Source: Sphingobium sp. DEHP117 (lineage in GTDB: Bacteria > Pseudomonadota > Alphaproteobacteria > Sphingomonadales > Sphingomonadaceae). Taken from it: DNA of 64,000 nt. The translations under genes were made by a program, and so were the position numbers. The notes beneath the pieces are model-generated. The model searched no databases and had not been told where the DNA came from. It saw only the letters and a program-made list of their open reading frames with translations. This document shows positions 17,354 through 26,214 of the stretch, piece after piece. The stretch's first letter is position 1. Every line of letters starts with the position of its first letter. The DNA is taken from contig NZ_JAPFBJ010000001.1 of assembly GCF_030867385.1 (NCBI RefSeq), forward strand, positions 248,001 through 312,000, in the 5' to 3' direction.

Positions 17354-18100
17354 ATGACTTATTGCGTAGGCATGCAGCTGGATGCAGGCCTGATCTTCAT
17401 GTCGGATACGCGGACCAACGCCGGAGTCGACAACATCTCCGTCTTCCGCAAGATGTTCAGCTGGGAGGTGCCGGGCGAGCGCGTCATCACCCTTCTGACC
17501 GCAGGCAACCTCGCCACCACCCAGTCGGTCGTCAGCCAGCTGGAGGAGCGCAGCAAGCGCCCCGCCGACCGTCGGCCGTCAATCCTCGAAGCGCCGAGCA
17601 TGTTTCAGGTCGCGAACATCGTCGGCGAGACTCTGCGCGACACGATCAAGGGCGGGGCAGTGGGCGGCAGCCAGGCCGAGAGCAAGTTCGACGCCACCAT
17701 CATCCTGGGCGGCCAGATTTTGGGCAGCCCGCCGCGCCTGTTCCTTGTCTATCCCGAAGGCAATTTCATCGAGGCCTCGGCCGATACGCCTTTCTTCCAG
17801 AGCGGCGAGACGAAATATGGCCGCCCGATCCTCGTGCGCGCCTATGACGCGGGAATGTCGTTTGCCGAGGCTGCCAAGCTGCTGATGGTGAGCTTTGATT
17901 CGACGCTGAAGGCCAATCTTTCGGTCGGCCTGCCGTTCGATCTGCAAGTGGTGCCTGCGGGGGCGTGCCGTGTCGGGTTCGAGACGCGGATATCTGCGGA
18001 CGACCCTTATTATAACGAGGTTTCGCGCGGCTGGGGCGCGGCGCTGAGGCAGGCATTCAAGTCGCTGCCGGAATATTCAATCCCGCTCGAAAACGAGTGA
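17354..18100 (+). CDS. Anbu (ancestral beta subunit) proteasome-type peptidase
   Basis: A 248-residue Ntn-hydrolase related to HslV and the 20S proteasome beta subunit. It begins MTYCVGMQLDAGL, so methionine removal exposes Thr2 as the expected nucleophile, followed by the Ntn core FMSDTRTNAGVDN and MFSWEVPGERVITLLTAGNL. Known Anbu proteins form open helical rings rather than closed chambers, and their substrates are unknown. GGGGGA precedes the start. It closes the four-gene cluster; plsY follows after 58 bases and is probably a separate function. Confidence 0.92.
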   Translation: MTYCVGMQLDAGLIFMSDTRTNAGVDNISVFRKMFSWEVPGERVITLLTAGNLATTQSVVSQLEERSKRPADRRPSILEAPSMFQVANIVGETLRDTIKGGAVGGSQAESKFDATIILGGQILGSPPRLFLVYPEGNFIEASADTPFFQSGETKYGRPILVRAYDAGMSFAEAAKLLMVSFDSTLKANLSVGLPFDLQVVPAGACRVGFETRISADDPYYNEVSRGWGAALRQAFKSLPEYSIPLENE

Positions 18101-18158
18101 CAAGCGCCTCCGCGCGGCTATGGATGGGCCGAAAGAGGATGCAACGGAGCCTAATCTC

Positions 18159-18755
18159 ATGACCCTGTGGCAGACGCCTGCGTTCATCATGGCGCTTGGC
18201 TATTTCCTGGGCTCGATCCCTTTCGGCATCATTCTGACGCGGCTTGGCGGGGCGGGAGACCTGCGCGCCATCGGCTCCGGCAACATCGGCGCGACCAACG
18301 TGCTGCGCACCGGGCGCAAGGGGCTGGCGGCGGCGACGTTGCTGCTCGATCTCGGCAAGGGTGCGGCGGCGGTGGCGCTGGGCGAGCTGCTGTTGCCCAA
18401 TGGCGGCGGGGCGATGGCGGGCGTGATGGCGTTCATCGGCCATTGTTATCCTGTGTGGCTGCGTTTTGCGGGCGGCAAGGGTGTGGCGACGATGATGGGC
18501 GTGTGCCTTGCGCTGGCATGGCCGGTTGGGCTAGCTTTTGCCGCTGTCTGGATCGGCATGCTGGGCCTGACGCGAATTTCCTCGGCGGGCGGCATGAGTG
18601 CGGCGGTCAGTGCGCCGGTTACGGCCTATTTCACGGGGCGATATGAGCTTGTCATCCCCTGCGCCGCGATGGCTGTGGTGGTGCTGTGGCGGCACCGGGC
18701 CAACATATCGCGCCTGATGAAGGGCGAGGAACCGCGCATCGGCGGCAAGAAATAG
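18159..18755 (+). CDS. plsY: Glycerol-3-phosphate acyltransferase PlsY
   Basis: A 198-residue polytopic inner-membrane enzyme that acylates glycerol 3-phosphate using acyl-phosphate, the first step of phospholipid synthesis. PlsY motifs are clear: GSIPFGIILTR, the GSGNIGATNVLRTGRKG phosphate loop, and FAGGKGVATMMG. ATG 18159 follows CGGAG by nine bases; the ATG at 18120 would add a hydrophilic 13-residue extension and is rejected. It ends three bases before dprA, so plsY-dprA is a likely operon. Confidence 0.95.
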   Translation: MTLWQTPAFIMALGYFLGSIPFGIILTRLGGAGDLRAIGSGNIGATNVLRTGRKGLAAATLLLDLGKGAAAVALGELLLPNGGGAMAGVMAFIGHCYPVWLRFAGGKGVATMMGVCLALAWPVGLAFAAVWIGMLGLTRISSAGGMSAAVSAPVTAYFTGRYELVIPCAAMAVVVLWRHRANISRLMKGEEPRIGGKK

Positions 18756-18758
18756 CGC

Positions 18759-19808
18759 ATGGATCAGGCGCGCTTCGATGCGATCCGGCTGGCGCGCTCG
18801 CCCCGCATCGGGCCGGTCACATTCCGGCAGTTGATCGGGCGCTTCGGCAGCGCGAGAGAGGCCTTGCGTGCGCTGCGCGAGGTTGCTGAGGAAGGCGCCA
18901 TCACCGCAGAGGTCGAGGCGGTAGCGCGGCTGGGCGGAAGGTGGCTCGTCTGGGGAGACGTCGATTATCCTGCGCTGCTCGCCGAGACGGAGGACGCCCC
19001 GCCGGTGCTGACCTATCGCGGCGACATCACCTTGGCGGGCCAACGCTGCGTCGCGATGGTCGGCGCGCGCAATGCCTCGGCGGCCGCCTGCCGGTTTGCG
19101 CGAGCGTTGGCGCGGGAGCTGGCGGGCGAAGGGCTGGTGATCGTCTCCGGCCTGGCGCGCGGGATCGACACTGCCGCGCATCAGGGGGCAGAGGCGCGCA
19201 CGGTCGCCGTGATCGCGGGCGGGCTCGACAGCCGCTATCCGCCCGAAAACGCCGCCCTGCAGGAACAGATCGCCGGGGCCGCGCTGCTGATCGCCGAGCA
19301 ACCGCCCGCCACCGAGCCGAAGGCGCGCTATTTCCCGCATCGAAACCGCGTGATTGCCGGTTTGTCGCGCGCGACGATCGTGGTGGAGGCCGCCCCCAAA
19401 TCCGGCTCACTCATCACTGCGCGGCTTGCCGGGGAATATGGGCGCGAGGTGCTGGCCGTGCCCGGCTCGCCGCTCGATCCGCGCGCGCAGGGGTGCAATC
19501 TGCTGATCCGCGAGGGCGCGACGCTGATCCAGTCCGCCGCCGATGTGCTGGAGGCGCTGAGCAGCCTCGACCCGCGTGCGGGCCGGCGTGCGCCGCAGGT
19601 GCCGCTATTCGCCCCGGAAACGCCAGCCGTCGCACCCGCAGACCCTGCTGATATCCTCGCGCTGCTGGGGCCGGTGCCGGTGCCGCTCGATGAGCTGATC
19701 CGCCAGTCTGGCCAGCCTTCCGCCGCCGTGCAGATGGCGCTGCTGGAGCTGGAGCTTGCGGGCAGGCTGGAGCGGCATGCGGGCGGCAGGGTCTCGCTTA
19801 TCGCTTGA
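18759..19808 (+). CDS. dprA: DNA-processing protein DprA
   Basis: A 349-residue DprA/Smf protein that binds incoming single-stranded DNA during transformation and loads RecA. The order is an N-terminal SAM-like region (RSPRIGPVTFRQLIGRFGS), an extended Rossmann fold (CVAMVGARNASAAACRFA, then IVSGLARGIDTAAHQGA, then YFPHRNRVIAGLS), and a C-terminal winged helix (LDELIRQSGQPSAAVQMALL). The window ends in comF, another competence-associated gene, but no uptake pilus is here. It lies three bases after plsY. Confidence 0.95.
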   Translation: MDQARFDAIRLARSPRIGPVTFRQLIGRFGSAREALRALREVAEEGAITAEVEAVARLGGRWLVWGDVDYPALLAETEDAPPVLTYRGDITLAGQRCVAMVGARNASAAACRFARALARELAGEGLVIVSGLARGIDTAAHQGAEARTVAVIAGGLDSRYPPENAALQEQIAGAALLIAEQPPATEPKARYFPHRNRVIAGLSRATIVVEAAPKSGSLITARLAGEYGREVLAVPGSPLDPRAQGCNLLIREGATLIQSAADVLEALSSLDPRAGRRAPQVPLFAPETPAVAPADPADILALLGPVPVPLDELIRQSGQPSAAVQMALLELELAGRLERHAGGRVSLIA

Positions 19809-19867
19809 CGGCCCGGCCCAACCCCCTACATCCTCGCGCGTATACGCGTAAGGAAGCCAACACCCAC

Positions 19868-22423
19868 ATGCAGCTCGTCATCGTCGAATCTCCCGCCAAG
19901 GCCAAGACCATCGAGAAATATCTGGGCGGCGATTATCATGTTCTTGCGTCTTACGGCCATGTGCGTGACCTGCCGCCGAAGGACGGCTCGGTTGATCCCG
20001 ACGCCGGGTTCGCGATGGAGTGGGAGAATTACGGCGACAAGGCGCGGCAGCTGAAAGCCATTACGGACGAAGCCAAGAAGGCGGACCGGCTGATCCTTGC
20101 GACCGACCCTGATCGCGAGGGTGAGGCGATCAGCTGGCATGTGCTTGAGGTGCTCAAAGCCAAGAAGGCGGTGCCGCAGAATGTCGCGCGTGTGACCTTT
20201 AACGCCATCACCAAGCAGGCCGTGACAGAGGCAATGGCCGCCCCGCGTGACCTGGATCATGACCTTATCGACGCCTATCGCGCGCGCCGGGCATTGGATT
20301 ATTTGGTGGGGTTCACGCTCTCGCCGGTGCTGTGGCGCAAGTTACCGGGCGCGAAGTCCGCAGGCCGGGTGCAGTCGGTCGCGCTGCGGCTGATTGTGGA
20401 GCGCGAGCGCGAGATAGAGGCGTTCACGCCTCAGGAATATTGGTCCGTCGCCGCCGAGATGGAGCAGGACGGGCGGACCTTCACCGCGCGGCTGGTCAAG
20501 TGGCGCGGCGAGAAAATCGAGCGGTTGACGATCAGCAGGGAAGGCGACGCGATGGCCGCCAAGGCCGATGTCGAGGCGGGGCGTTTCACGGTCGAGAGCG
20601 TCGAGACCAAGCCGCTCACCCGCAATCCGCCGCCGCCCTTCACAACCTCCACCTTGCAACAGGAGGCCGCGCGCAAGCTCGGCTTCTCCGCCAGCCACAC
20701 GATGCGCGTGGCGCAAGGCCTGTATGAGGACGGCGCGATCACCTATATGCGGACCGACGGCGTGCAGATGGACGGCAGCGCCATCTCCGCCGCGCGCAAG
20801 GCGATAGCGGAGCGGTTTGACGGTGGTTATCTGCCGGACAAGCCGCGCCAGTATCAGACCAAGGCCAAAAACGCGCAGGAAGCGCACGAGGCGATCCGCC
20901 CGACAGATTTCGCCAAGGAGCGCGCAGGCAGCGGCGATCATGCGCGGCTCTATGACCTCATCTTCAAGCGCGCGCTGGCCAGCCAGATGGCCTCCGCGCG
21001 GCTGGAACGCACCACGGTCGAGATGCTGGACGGCACCGGTCAGCATGGCCTGCGCGCCACGGGGCAGGTGGTGATCTTCCCCGGCTTCCTCACGCTTTAT
21101 GAGGAAGGCACCGATGACGATGCGGATGATGACAGCAAGCTGCTGCCGCGCCTCAATGCAGGTGACGCGCCCGCGAAGAAGGCGGTGAGTGCCGAGCAGC
21201 ACTTTACCCAGCCGCCGCCGCGCTATTCCGAGGCATCGCTGGTTAAGCGCCTCGAAGAACTCGGCATCGGGCGGCCATCGACATACGCGTCGACCATTCA
21301 GGTGCTGAAGGACCGGGACTATGTCCGTGTCGAGAAGAACCGCTTCTTCGCAGAGGAGAGCGGGCGGCTGGTCACGGCGTTCCTCGAGCGGTTCTTCGAC
21401 CGCTATGTGAGCTATGATTTCACCGCCGGGCTGGAGGAAGAGCTGGACGACATCTCCGGCGGGCGGGCGCAGTGGCAGGCCGTGCTCGATGCTTTCTGGC
21501 GCGATTTCAAGCCCAAGACGGCGGAAGTGATGGAGCAGAAGCCGTCTGAGGTGACGGCGGCGCTCGACGAATTCCTCGCGCCCATGCTGTTCCCCGACAA
21601 GGGCGACGGATCGGACCCGCGCGCCTGCCCGCTATGCGGCGAGGGGCGGTTGTCGCTGCGCGGCGGGCGTTTCGGCGCGTTCATTGCGTGCTCCAACTAT
21701 CCGGAGTGCAAATTCACCCGCAAGTTCGGCCAGCCGGGCGGCAGCAATGGTGAAGGCGCGGACAGCGGGCCGGAGATACTGGGCAAGCACCCCGAAACCG
21801 GCGAGGATATCGTCAAGAAATCAGGGCGTTTCGGGCCTTATGTGGAAATGGGTTCGGGCAAGGACGCCAAGCGGGGATCGATACCCAAGGATCTGCCCGA
21901 TGGTGAGCTGACCGTCGAATGGGCGACGAAGCTCTTGAGCCTCCCCCGCGAGGTGGGCAATCATCCGGAGACGGGCCTGCCGATCGTCGCCAATCTGGGG
22001 CGCTACGGGCCGTATCTGCTGCATGACGGCAAATATGCGCGGCTATCGTCAACCGCCGAAATTTTCGAAACGGGGATGAACGCGGCGGTCGTAAAGCTCG
22101 CCGAGGCTGCGACCAAGGGGCCGCGTTCGGGCGGGGCCTCGCGCGAGCCGCTTAAAGTGCTGGGTAAGCATCCGCGCACCGAGGCGGAGATCAAGCTGAT
22201 GGCGGGGCGCTTCGGCCCATATGTGACTGATGGCACGACCAACGCCACATTGCCCAAGAGCATCGAGCAGGATGCGCTGACGCTGGAAGAGGCCGCGCAG
22301 CTGATCGATGCGCGCGCTGCGGCGGCTCCGGCGAAGAAGGGCAAGAAACCGGCAGCCAAGAAGAAAGTCGCGCCCGCCAAGAAAGCGGCGCCGAAGAAAG
22401 CTGCGGCAAAGAAGGCGGGTTAA
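19868..22423 (+). CDS. topA: DNA topoisomerase I
   Basis: An 851-residue type IA topoisomerase that relaxes negative supercoils, opposing GyrA encoded at 4181-6877. The Toprim domain starts at MQLVIVESPAKAKTIEKYL with LATDPDREGEAISWH for metal binding. The active-site tyrosine is in GAITYMRTDGVQM. The C-terminus has one four-cysteine zinc ribbon (CPLCG to CSNYPEC), several GRFGPYV topo C-repeats and a Lys/Ala-rich tail of about 35 residues that should bind DNA nonspecifically. ATG 19868 matches all TopA N-termini; the frame runs upstream to overlap dprA. Confidence 0.97.
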   Translation: MQLVIVESPAKAKTIEKYLGGDYHVLASYGHVRDLPPKDGSVDPDAGFAMEWENYGDKARQLKAITDEAKKADRLILATDPDREGEAISWHVLEVLKAKKAVPQNVARVTFNAITKQAVTEAMAAPRDLDHDLIDAYRARRALDYLVGFTLSPVLWRKLPGAKSAGRVQSVALRLIVEREREIEAFTPQEYWSVAAEMEQDGRTFTARLVKWRGEKIERLTISREGDAMAAKADVEAGRFTVESVETKPLTRNPPPPFTTSTLQQEAARKLGFSASHTMRVAQGLYEDGAITYMRTDGVQMDGSAISAARKAIAERFDGGYLPDKPRQYQTKAKNAQEAHEAIRPTDFAKERAGSGDHARLYDLIFKRALASQMASARLERTTVEMLDGTGQHGLRATGQVVIFPGFLTLYEEGTDDDADDDSKLLPRLNAGDAPAKKAVSAEQHFTQPPPRYSEASLVKRLEELGIGRPSTYASTIQVLKDRDYVRVEKNRFFAEESGRLVTAFLERFFDRYVSYDFTAGLEEELDDISGGRAQWQAVLDAFWRDFKPKTAEVMEQKPSEVTAALDEFLAPMLFPDKGDGSDPRACPLCGEGRLSLRGGRFGAFIACSNYPECKFTRKFGQPGGSNGEGADSGPEILGKHPETGEDIVKKSGRFGPYVEMGSGKDAKRGSIPKDLPDGELTVEWATKLLSLPREVGNHPETGLPIVANLGRYGPYLLHDGKYARLSSTAEIFETGMNAAVVKLAEAATKGPRSGGASREPLKVLGKHPRTEAEIKLMAGRFGPYVTDGTTNATLPKSIEQDALTLEEAAQLIDARAAAAPAKKGKKPAAKKKVAPAKKAAPKKAAAKKAG

Positions 22424-22429
22424 GGCTGA

Positions 22430-22999
22430 CTACTCCGTCAACCGCATCGCGACATCGTTCATAAAGCGGGCGTCATCGTCCGCCGCGAGCCAGCCCGCCT
22501 CCGCGCCGATCGCGCCGAGCATATCGGACAGTGCATCGGTCTCGCTCTTGTGATAGTTGGAGAGGACATAGCCGTGGACCCGGTCCTTGTGGCCGGGATG
22601 GCCGATGCCGATGCGCACGCGGCGGAACTCCGGGCCGATATGAGCGTCGGTGGAGCGCAGGCCGTTGTGCCCCGCCGTTCCGCCGCCGCGCTTCACCTTC
22701 ACTTTCATCGGCGCGAGGTCCAGCTCGTCATGAAAGACGGTCACCTCGTACGGGGTGAGCTTATAGAAATCCATTGCGGCGCGAATGGCGCGGCCGCTCT
22801 CGTTCATGAAGGTTTCGGGTTTGAGGAGGAGGATCTTTTCTGATCCTATCCGTCCTTCGGCGGCGAGGCCCTGAAACTTCTTGGCCCAGGCTGAAAAACC
22901 GTAAAGCCCGGCGATGACGTCAACCGCCATAAAGCCGACATTATGCCGGTGGAGCGCATATTGGCTGCCGGGATTGCCGAGGCCAACCCAGATCTGCAT
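22430..22999 (-). CDS. pth: Peptidyl-tRNA hydrolase
   Basis: A 189-residue enzyme that releases peptides from prematurely dropped peptidyl-tRNA. Conserved elements are WVGLGNPGSQYALHRHNVGF (with the catalytic His), LLKPETFMNESG, VFHDELDLAPMKVKVK and GGGTAGHNGLRS. ATG 22999 fits the family; the frame is open upstream only because it runs through a palindromic repeat. It is downstream of rplY on the same strand, the usual rplY-pth pairing, but a 110-base repeat pair lies between them. Confidence 0.96.
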   Translation of the reverse strand: MQIWVGLGNPGSQYALHRHNVGFMAVDVIAGLYGFSAWAKKFQGLAAEGRIGSEKILLLKPETFMNESGRAIRAAMDFYKLTPYEVTVFHDELDLAPMKVKVKRGGGTAGHNGLRSTDAHIGPEFRRVRIGIGHPGHKDRVHGYVLSNYHKSETDALSDMLGAIGAEAGWLAADDDARFMNDVAMRLTE

Positions 23000-23008
23000 G
23001 ACTTCACA

Positions 23009-23093
23009 CCCCTCCCCTTCAGGGGAGGGGCTGGGGGTGGGGTCGGCCCACCTCGCATTTCCCCACCCCAACCCCTCCCCTGAAGGGGAGGGG
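23009..23093. repeat. Pair of inverted GC-rich palindromic repeats between rplY and pth
   Basis: Two 22-bp palindromes of the form CCCCTCCCCTTCAGGGGAGG(GG), at 23009-23030 and 23072-23093, lie in inverted orientation with their flanking GGGGTGGGG blocks also inverted. The whole 85-bp stretch can fold into one long hairpin or two small ones. This resembles the REP/BIME class; similar palindromes recur in sphingomonad genomes. It could attenuate or stabilise the rplY-pth transcript. Confidence 0.8.
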
Positions 23094-23110
23094 CTAGAAA
23101 CGGAAGGGGA

Positions 23111-23728
23111 TTACTCCCCTTCGCCCTCGGTCTTGGTGGTGTCGCCTTCCTCGCTCTTGAGCGCGGAGGGGGCAACCACGGTGGCGATCGTGAAATCGCG
23201 GTCGGTGATCGCGCTCTTGGCGCCGGCGGGCAGGGTGACGTGGCTGATGTGAATAGAATCGCCAACATCGAAGCCGGACAGATCGATCTTCACCTCATCG
23301 GGGATTTCCGCCGCATCGCAGATCAGCTCCAGCTCGTGGCGCACGATGTTGAGCACTCCGCCGCGCTTGATGCCGGGTGCCGAGTCCTCATTGATGAAGT
23401 GGACCGGCACGTTGACATGCACGCTTGCGTGCTCGCCTACGCGCAGGAAGTCCGCGTGCAGCGGACGATCTGTGACGGGGTGGAACTCGACATCCTTGGG
23501 AAGCGTGCGGACAGCCTTGCCGCCCACTTCGACCATGACGACCGAGTTGAAGAAATGGCCGGTGCCGAGCAGCTTGTTCAGCAGCTTTTCCTCGACGTGA
23601 ACCAGGGTCGGTTCTTCATTATTTCCGTAAATGACGGCGGGTACGCGGCCCTCGCGGCGGAGAGCGCGGGAGGCTCCCTTGCCAGCCCGATCGCGTGCCT
23701 CGGCCGACAGCGTAAGCACATCGCTCAT
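23111..23728 (-). CDS. rplY: 50S ribosomal protein L25/general stress protein Ctc
   Basis: A 205-residue long-form L25: the N-terminal 5S rRNA-binding domain (RGKG-type [21 protein letters not shown]) plus the C-terminal TL5 beta domain ([19 protein letters not shown] to [14 protein letters not shown]) and an acidic tail. It binds 5S rRNA in the large subunit. Its product precedes pth in the same direction. The 5' region 23729-23908 holds no gene and separates it from the flavoprotein gene upstream on the same strand. Confidence 0.96.
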   Translation of the reverse strand: MSDVLTLSAEARDRAGKGASRALRREGRVPAVIYGNNEEPTLVHVEEKLLNKLLGTGHFFNSVVMVEVGGKAVRTLPKDVEFHPVTDRPLHADFLRVGEHASVHVNVPVHFINEDSAPGIKRGGVLNIVRHELELICDAAEIPDEVKIDLSGFDVGDSIHISHVTLPAGAKSAITDRDFTIATVVAPSALKSEEGDTTKTEGEGE

Positions 23729-23908
23729 TGCATGTCTCCAAGTGTTGGTTGCATTCGACCCGCCACGCCTCCAGGGATGACCATGACGGGAAGGCGCGCC
23801 ATTAGCAGAAACGCACGGGAAAGCAAGTATCAGTCTTTGCGTCGGGTCAGCCGCTTTGGGAGGCGAGCGTGTACTGCGCCTCCCGTCACCGCATACCGAT
23901 CTCGACCG

Positions 23909-25162
23909 CTACGACGTAGCGGCGGGCGCTCCACCGGCCACCATGTCTTTCAGCGGGATGGTCGCGTCGGCCAGTTGTTCCGCTGGCAGCGATATCCCGC
24001 CCGCCACCAGTGCGCGGCCCTGAACGTAATCCTTCACGGCGTTCACGCAATCGAGCGCGATTACCTTTCCGGCTCTCAGATAAATGATGCTGAACGAGCG
24101 GCTGGCGGGATCGCCGCGCGTGACCGTCTGGTCGAAACCTGTGGAGAGTCCGACGGTCTGCAGCCTCAGGTCATATTGGTTCGACCAGAACCACGGCACC
24201 GCATGATAGGGCTGAAGCGTGCCGGTGATCGCCTTGGCGGCGGTGGTCGCCTGATCGTTAGCATTCTGTACCGATTCAAGGCGGATGCGCGCGCCCTCGG
24301 CGAAGGCATTGGTGTGGGCCGCGCAGTCGCCAATGGCGTAAATATCGGGCAGCGAGGTGCGGCAATATTCGTCGACATCAACGCCGTTGGCCCCGGCTGC
24401 ACCGGCGGCAATCAGCGGCTCGACAGCCGGGATGATGCCAATGCCCACGATCACCATCTCGCAGTCGATAACCGTGCCGTCCGCGAGCCGGACTCCGCAG
24501 GCGGCCCCGTCGCGCTCCACGATGCACTCCACCATGGCGCCCAGGCGTACATCGACGCCGTGGGCGCGATGCTCCGCTTCGTAAAAACGGGCCAAGTCCT
24601 CGCCCGCCACCCGCGCCAGCACACGGGGCAGCGCCTCCAGCAGCGTAACCTGCTTGCCGAATTTGCTCAGCACCGCCGCCGCCTCGAGTCCGATATAACC
24701 GCCGCCGATCACCACTGCGCGCGTCACGCCGTCAAGCTCACCCATCATGCGGTCGACGTCGGCGCGCGTGCGCACGACATGGACCCCGGCGAGATCATGG
24801 CCGGGGCAGGTGAGGCGCCGCGGGCTGCCGCCGGTCGCCCAGATCATGCTGCCATAGCCGATCTGTCCGCCGTCCGACGTGGTGAGGGTGTGCGCGGCAG
24901 CATCTACCGAAACGACGCGCCGACCGAGCAGCATCGTCACGTCTTTTTCGGCCCAGAAGCTTGCCGGACGAATCAGAATGCGCTCGAATTCCTTTTCGCG
25001 GGCGAAATAATCCTTGGAGAGCGGCGGGCGCTCATAAGGCAGTTCCGGTTCATCGCCGATGATGGCGATCGTGCCCTCGAACTTGCCCTGACGCAGTGCT
25101 ACCGCCGCCTGCGCGCCGCCATGGCCTGCGCCTACGATCACTATGTCGAAATTCTCTGCCAA
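23909..25162 (-). CDS. FAD-dependent NAD(P)H:ferredoxin reductase-type oxidoreductase
   Basis: A 417-residue flavoprotein of the putidaredoxin/rhodocoxin reductase type. It has an N-terminal FAD-binding [10 protein letters not shown], the active region [11 protein letters not shown], the NAD-binding [17 protein letters not shown], the FAD-binding [12 protein letters not shown], and a C-terminal reductase domain with [17 protein letters not shown]. It would pass electrons from NAD(P)H to a [2Fe-2S] ferredoxin feeding a P450 or Rieske oxygenase. No ferredoxin or oxygenase gene is nearby, so its partner is elsewhere. Confidence 0.9.
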   Translation of the reverse strand: MAENFDIVIVGAGHGGAQAAVALRQGKFEGTIAIIGDEPELPYERPPLSKDYFAREKEFERILIRPASFWAEKDVTMLLGRRVVSVDAAAHTLTTSDGGQIGYGSMIWATGGSPRRLTCPGHDLAGVHVVRTRADVDRMMGELDGVTRAVVIGGGYIGLEAAAVLSKFGKQVTLLEALPRVLARVAGEDLARFYEAEHRAHGVDVRLGAMVECIVERDGAACGVRLADGTVIDCEMVIVGIGIIPAVEPLIAAGAAGANGVDVDEYCRTSLPDIYAIGDCAAHTNAFAEGARIRLESVQNANDQATTAAKAITGTLQPYHAVPWFWSNQYDLRLQTVGLSTGFDQTVTRGDPASRSFSIIYLRAGKVIALDCVNAVKDYVQGRALVAGGISLPAEQLADATIPLKDMVAGGAPAATS

Positions 25163-25186
25163 GTTTATGCCTTTCCGGTATTATGA

Positions 25187-25200
25187 CGGTCGTACGACCG
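25187..25200. promoter_or_regulatory. 14-bp perfect palindrome upstream of the flavoprotein gene
   Basis: CGGTCGTACGACCG, a perfect 14-bp palindrome, lies 25 bases upstream of the oxidoreductase start on the minus strand and far upstream of eda. Size and position suit a dimeric repressor operator (inference). The rest of the 25163-25464 gap holds no gene that I can see. Confidence 0.4.
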
Positions 25201-25419
25201 CCATTGCTCCCTAAACCTTGTCGGGCCGGAGGCCGGGCGCTTTGCTACCGCAAACTCCCTATAAACCCCCACACTGCTTTTTTCTGCTATCGCCCGCGCT
25301 GCCGTGGGCAGCGGGGGGCGTATACAGTGCAGGAGGGAGGCGGGCAAGATCAAGCGAGATGCTGTGCATCAAGCTCTCTTTTAACGCTATGGAATATAAT
25401 CCCATTGCTCCTTGGTGGT

Positions 25420-25440
25420 GGCGCCGGTATGCCCGGCGCC
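25420..25440 (+). promoter_or_regulatory. GC-rich hairpin in the eda leader
   Basis: An 8-bp perfect stem, GGCGCCGG/CCGGCGCC, with a TATGC loop, ends 10 bases before the AGGAGA ribosome site of eda. Only four T residues follow, so it is either a weak attenuator or a leader structure affecting translation. Confidence 0.45.
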
Positions 25441-25464
25441 GACTTTTGCAGGAGAAGCGCTTAT

Positions 25465-26073
25465 ATGAAGCCCGTCGAGCACATCATGCGGATGGCGCCC
25501 GTTATCCCGGTCCTTGTGATCGAGGATGCAGCCCATGCGCAGCCGATCGCGCAGGCGTTGGTGGCAGGCGGGCTGCGCGTGCTGGAGGTGACGCTGCGTA
25601 CGCCGTGTGCGCTCGATGTCATCCGCGAGATGAAGAAGGTCGAGGGCGCAATAGTCGGCGCCGGCACCGTCATTGACGAACGGACGCTTGATCAGGCTAT
25701 TGACGCGGGTGCGGAATTCATCGTGGCGCCCGGCCTTACCGATCGGCTTGGGAAGGCGGCGATCGAGCGGGCGATAGCTTTTCTGCCAGGAGTGGTGACG
25801 GCGGGAGAGTTGATGCGTGGCCTGGACCTTGGCCTCGAGCATTTCAAATTCTTCCCTGCAGAGACCAGCGGCGGGCTGGCGGCCCTCAAGGCGCTGTGCG
25901 GGCCGTTCGGGCAGGTGAAATTCTGTCCCACCGGCGGCATCCGGCTGGAAAGCGCCCCGCAATGGCTGGCGCACGATCAGGTGCTTTGCGTCGGCGGCAG
26001 CTGGCTGGTACCTGCCGGTGTCCCGGATATCGCAAAGATAGAAGCGGAAGCCCGCAAGGCGGCCGCTCTCTAA
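25465..26073 (+). CDS. eda: 2-dehydro-3-deoxy-phosphogluconate (KDPG) aldolase
   Basis: A 202-residue class I aldolase that splits KDPG into pyruvate and glyceraldehyde 3-phosphate, the last step of the Entner-Doudoroff pathway. The Schiff-base lysine is in EHFKFFPAETSGG; IPVLVIEDAAHAQPIAQAL and GAGTVIDERTLDQAIDAGA are typical Eda segments, as is KFCPTGGI. ATG 25465 follows AGGAGA at about 10 bases; the frame extends far upstream without similarity. No edd, zwf or pgl gene is next to it, unlike the usual cluster. Confidence 0.95.
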   Translation: MKPVEHIMRMAPVIPVLVIEDAAHAQPIAQALVAGGLRVLEVTLRTPCALDVIREMKKVEGAIVGAGTVIDERTLDQAIDAGAEFIVAPGLTDRLGKAAIERAIAFLPGVVTAGELMRGLDLGLEHFKFFPAETSGGLAALKALCGPFGQVKFCPTGGIRLESAPQWLAHDQVLCVGGSWLVPAGVPDIAKIEAEARKAAAL

Positions 26074-26095
26074 GGCAGATCGACATTCAGATGAT

Positions 26096-26166
26096 GAGGT
26101 GACGAGAATGTCGGTTTTCCGTGACCCGGAGCGCAGCGTACTCAAATGTACGTGAGCACCGAAGCG
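26096..26166. repeat. Imperfect stem-loop repeat downstream of eda
   Basis: An imperfect palindrome centred on GTACTCAAATGTAC (about 26131-26145), with CGGAGCGCAGC on one side and GAGCACCGAAGCGC on the other. It lies between eda and the convergent LysR gene and may serve as a transcript end. It looks like a degraded member of a dispersed family. Confidence 0.45.
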
Positions 26167-26214
26167 CAGAAAATAGCGCTTTGCAGGCCTATATGGACTG
26201 AATCCCCGCAGCCC

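Noticed and set aside
23240..25186. A 648-codon plus-strand open frame opposite rplY and the flavoprotein gene
   Set aside because: It is antisense to two clear genes, has no ribosome site or domain, and is explained by codon bias in GC-rich DNA.
26100..26166. Short open frame after eda considered as a small gene
   Set aside because: It runs through an imperfect palindrome and has no ribosome site; better explained as a repeat.
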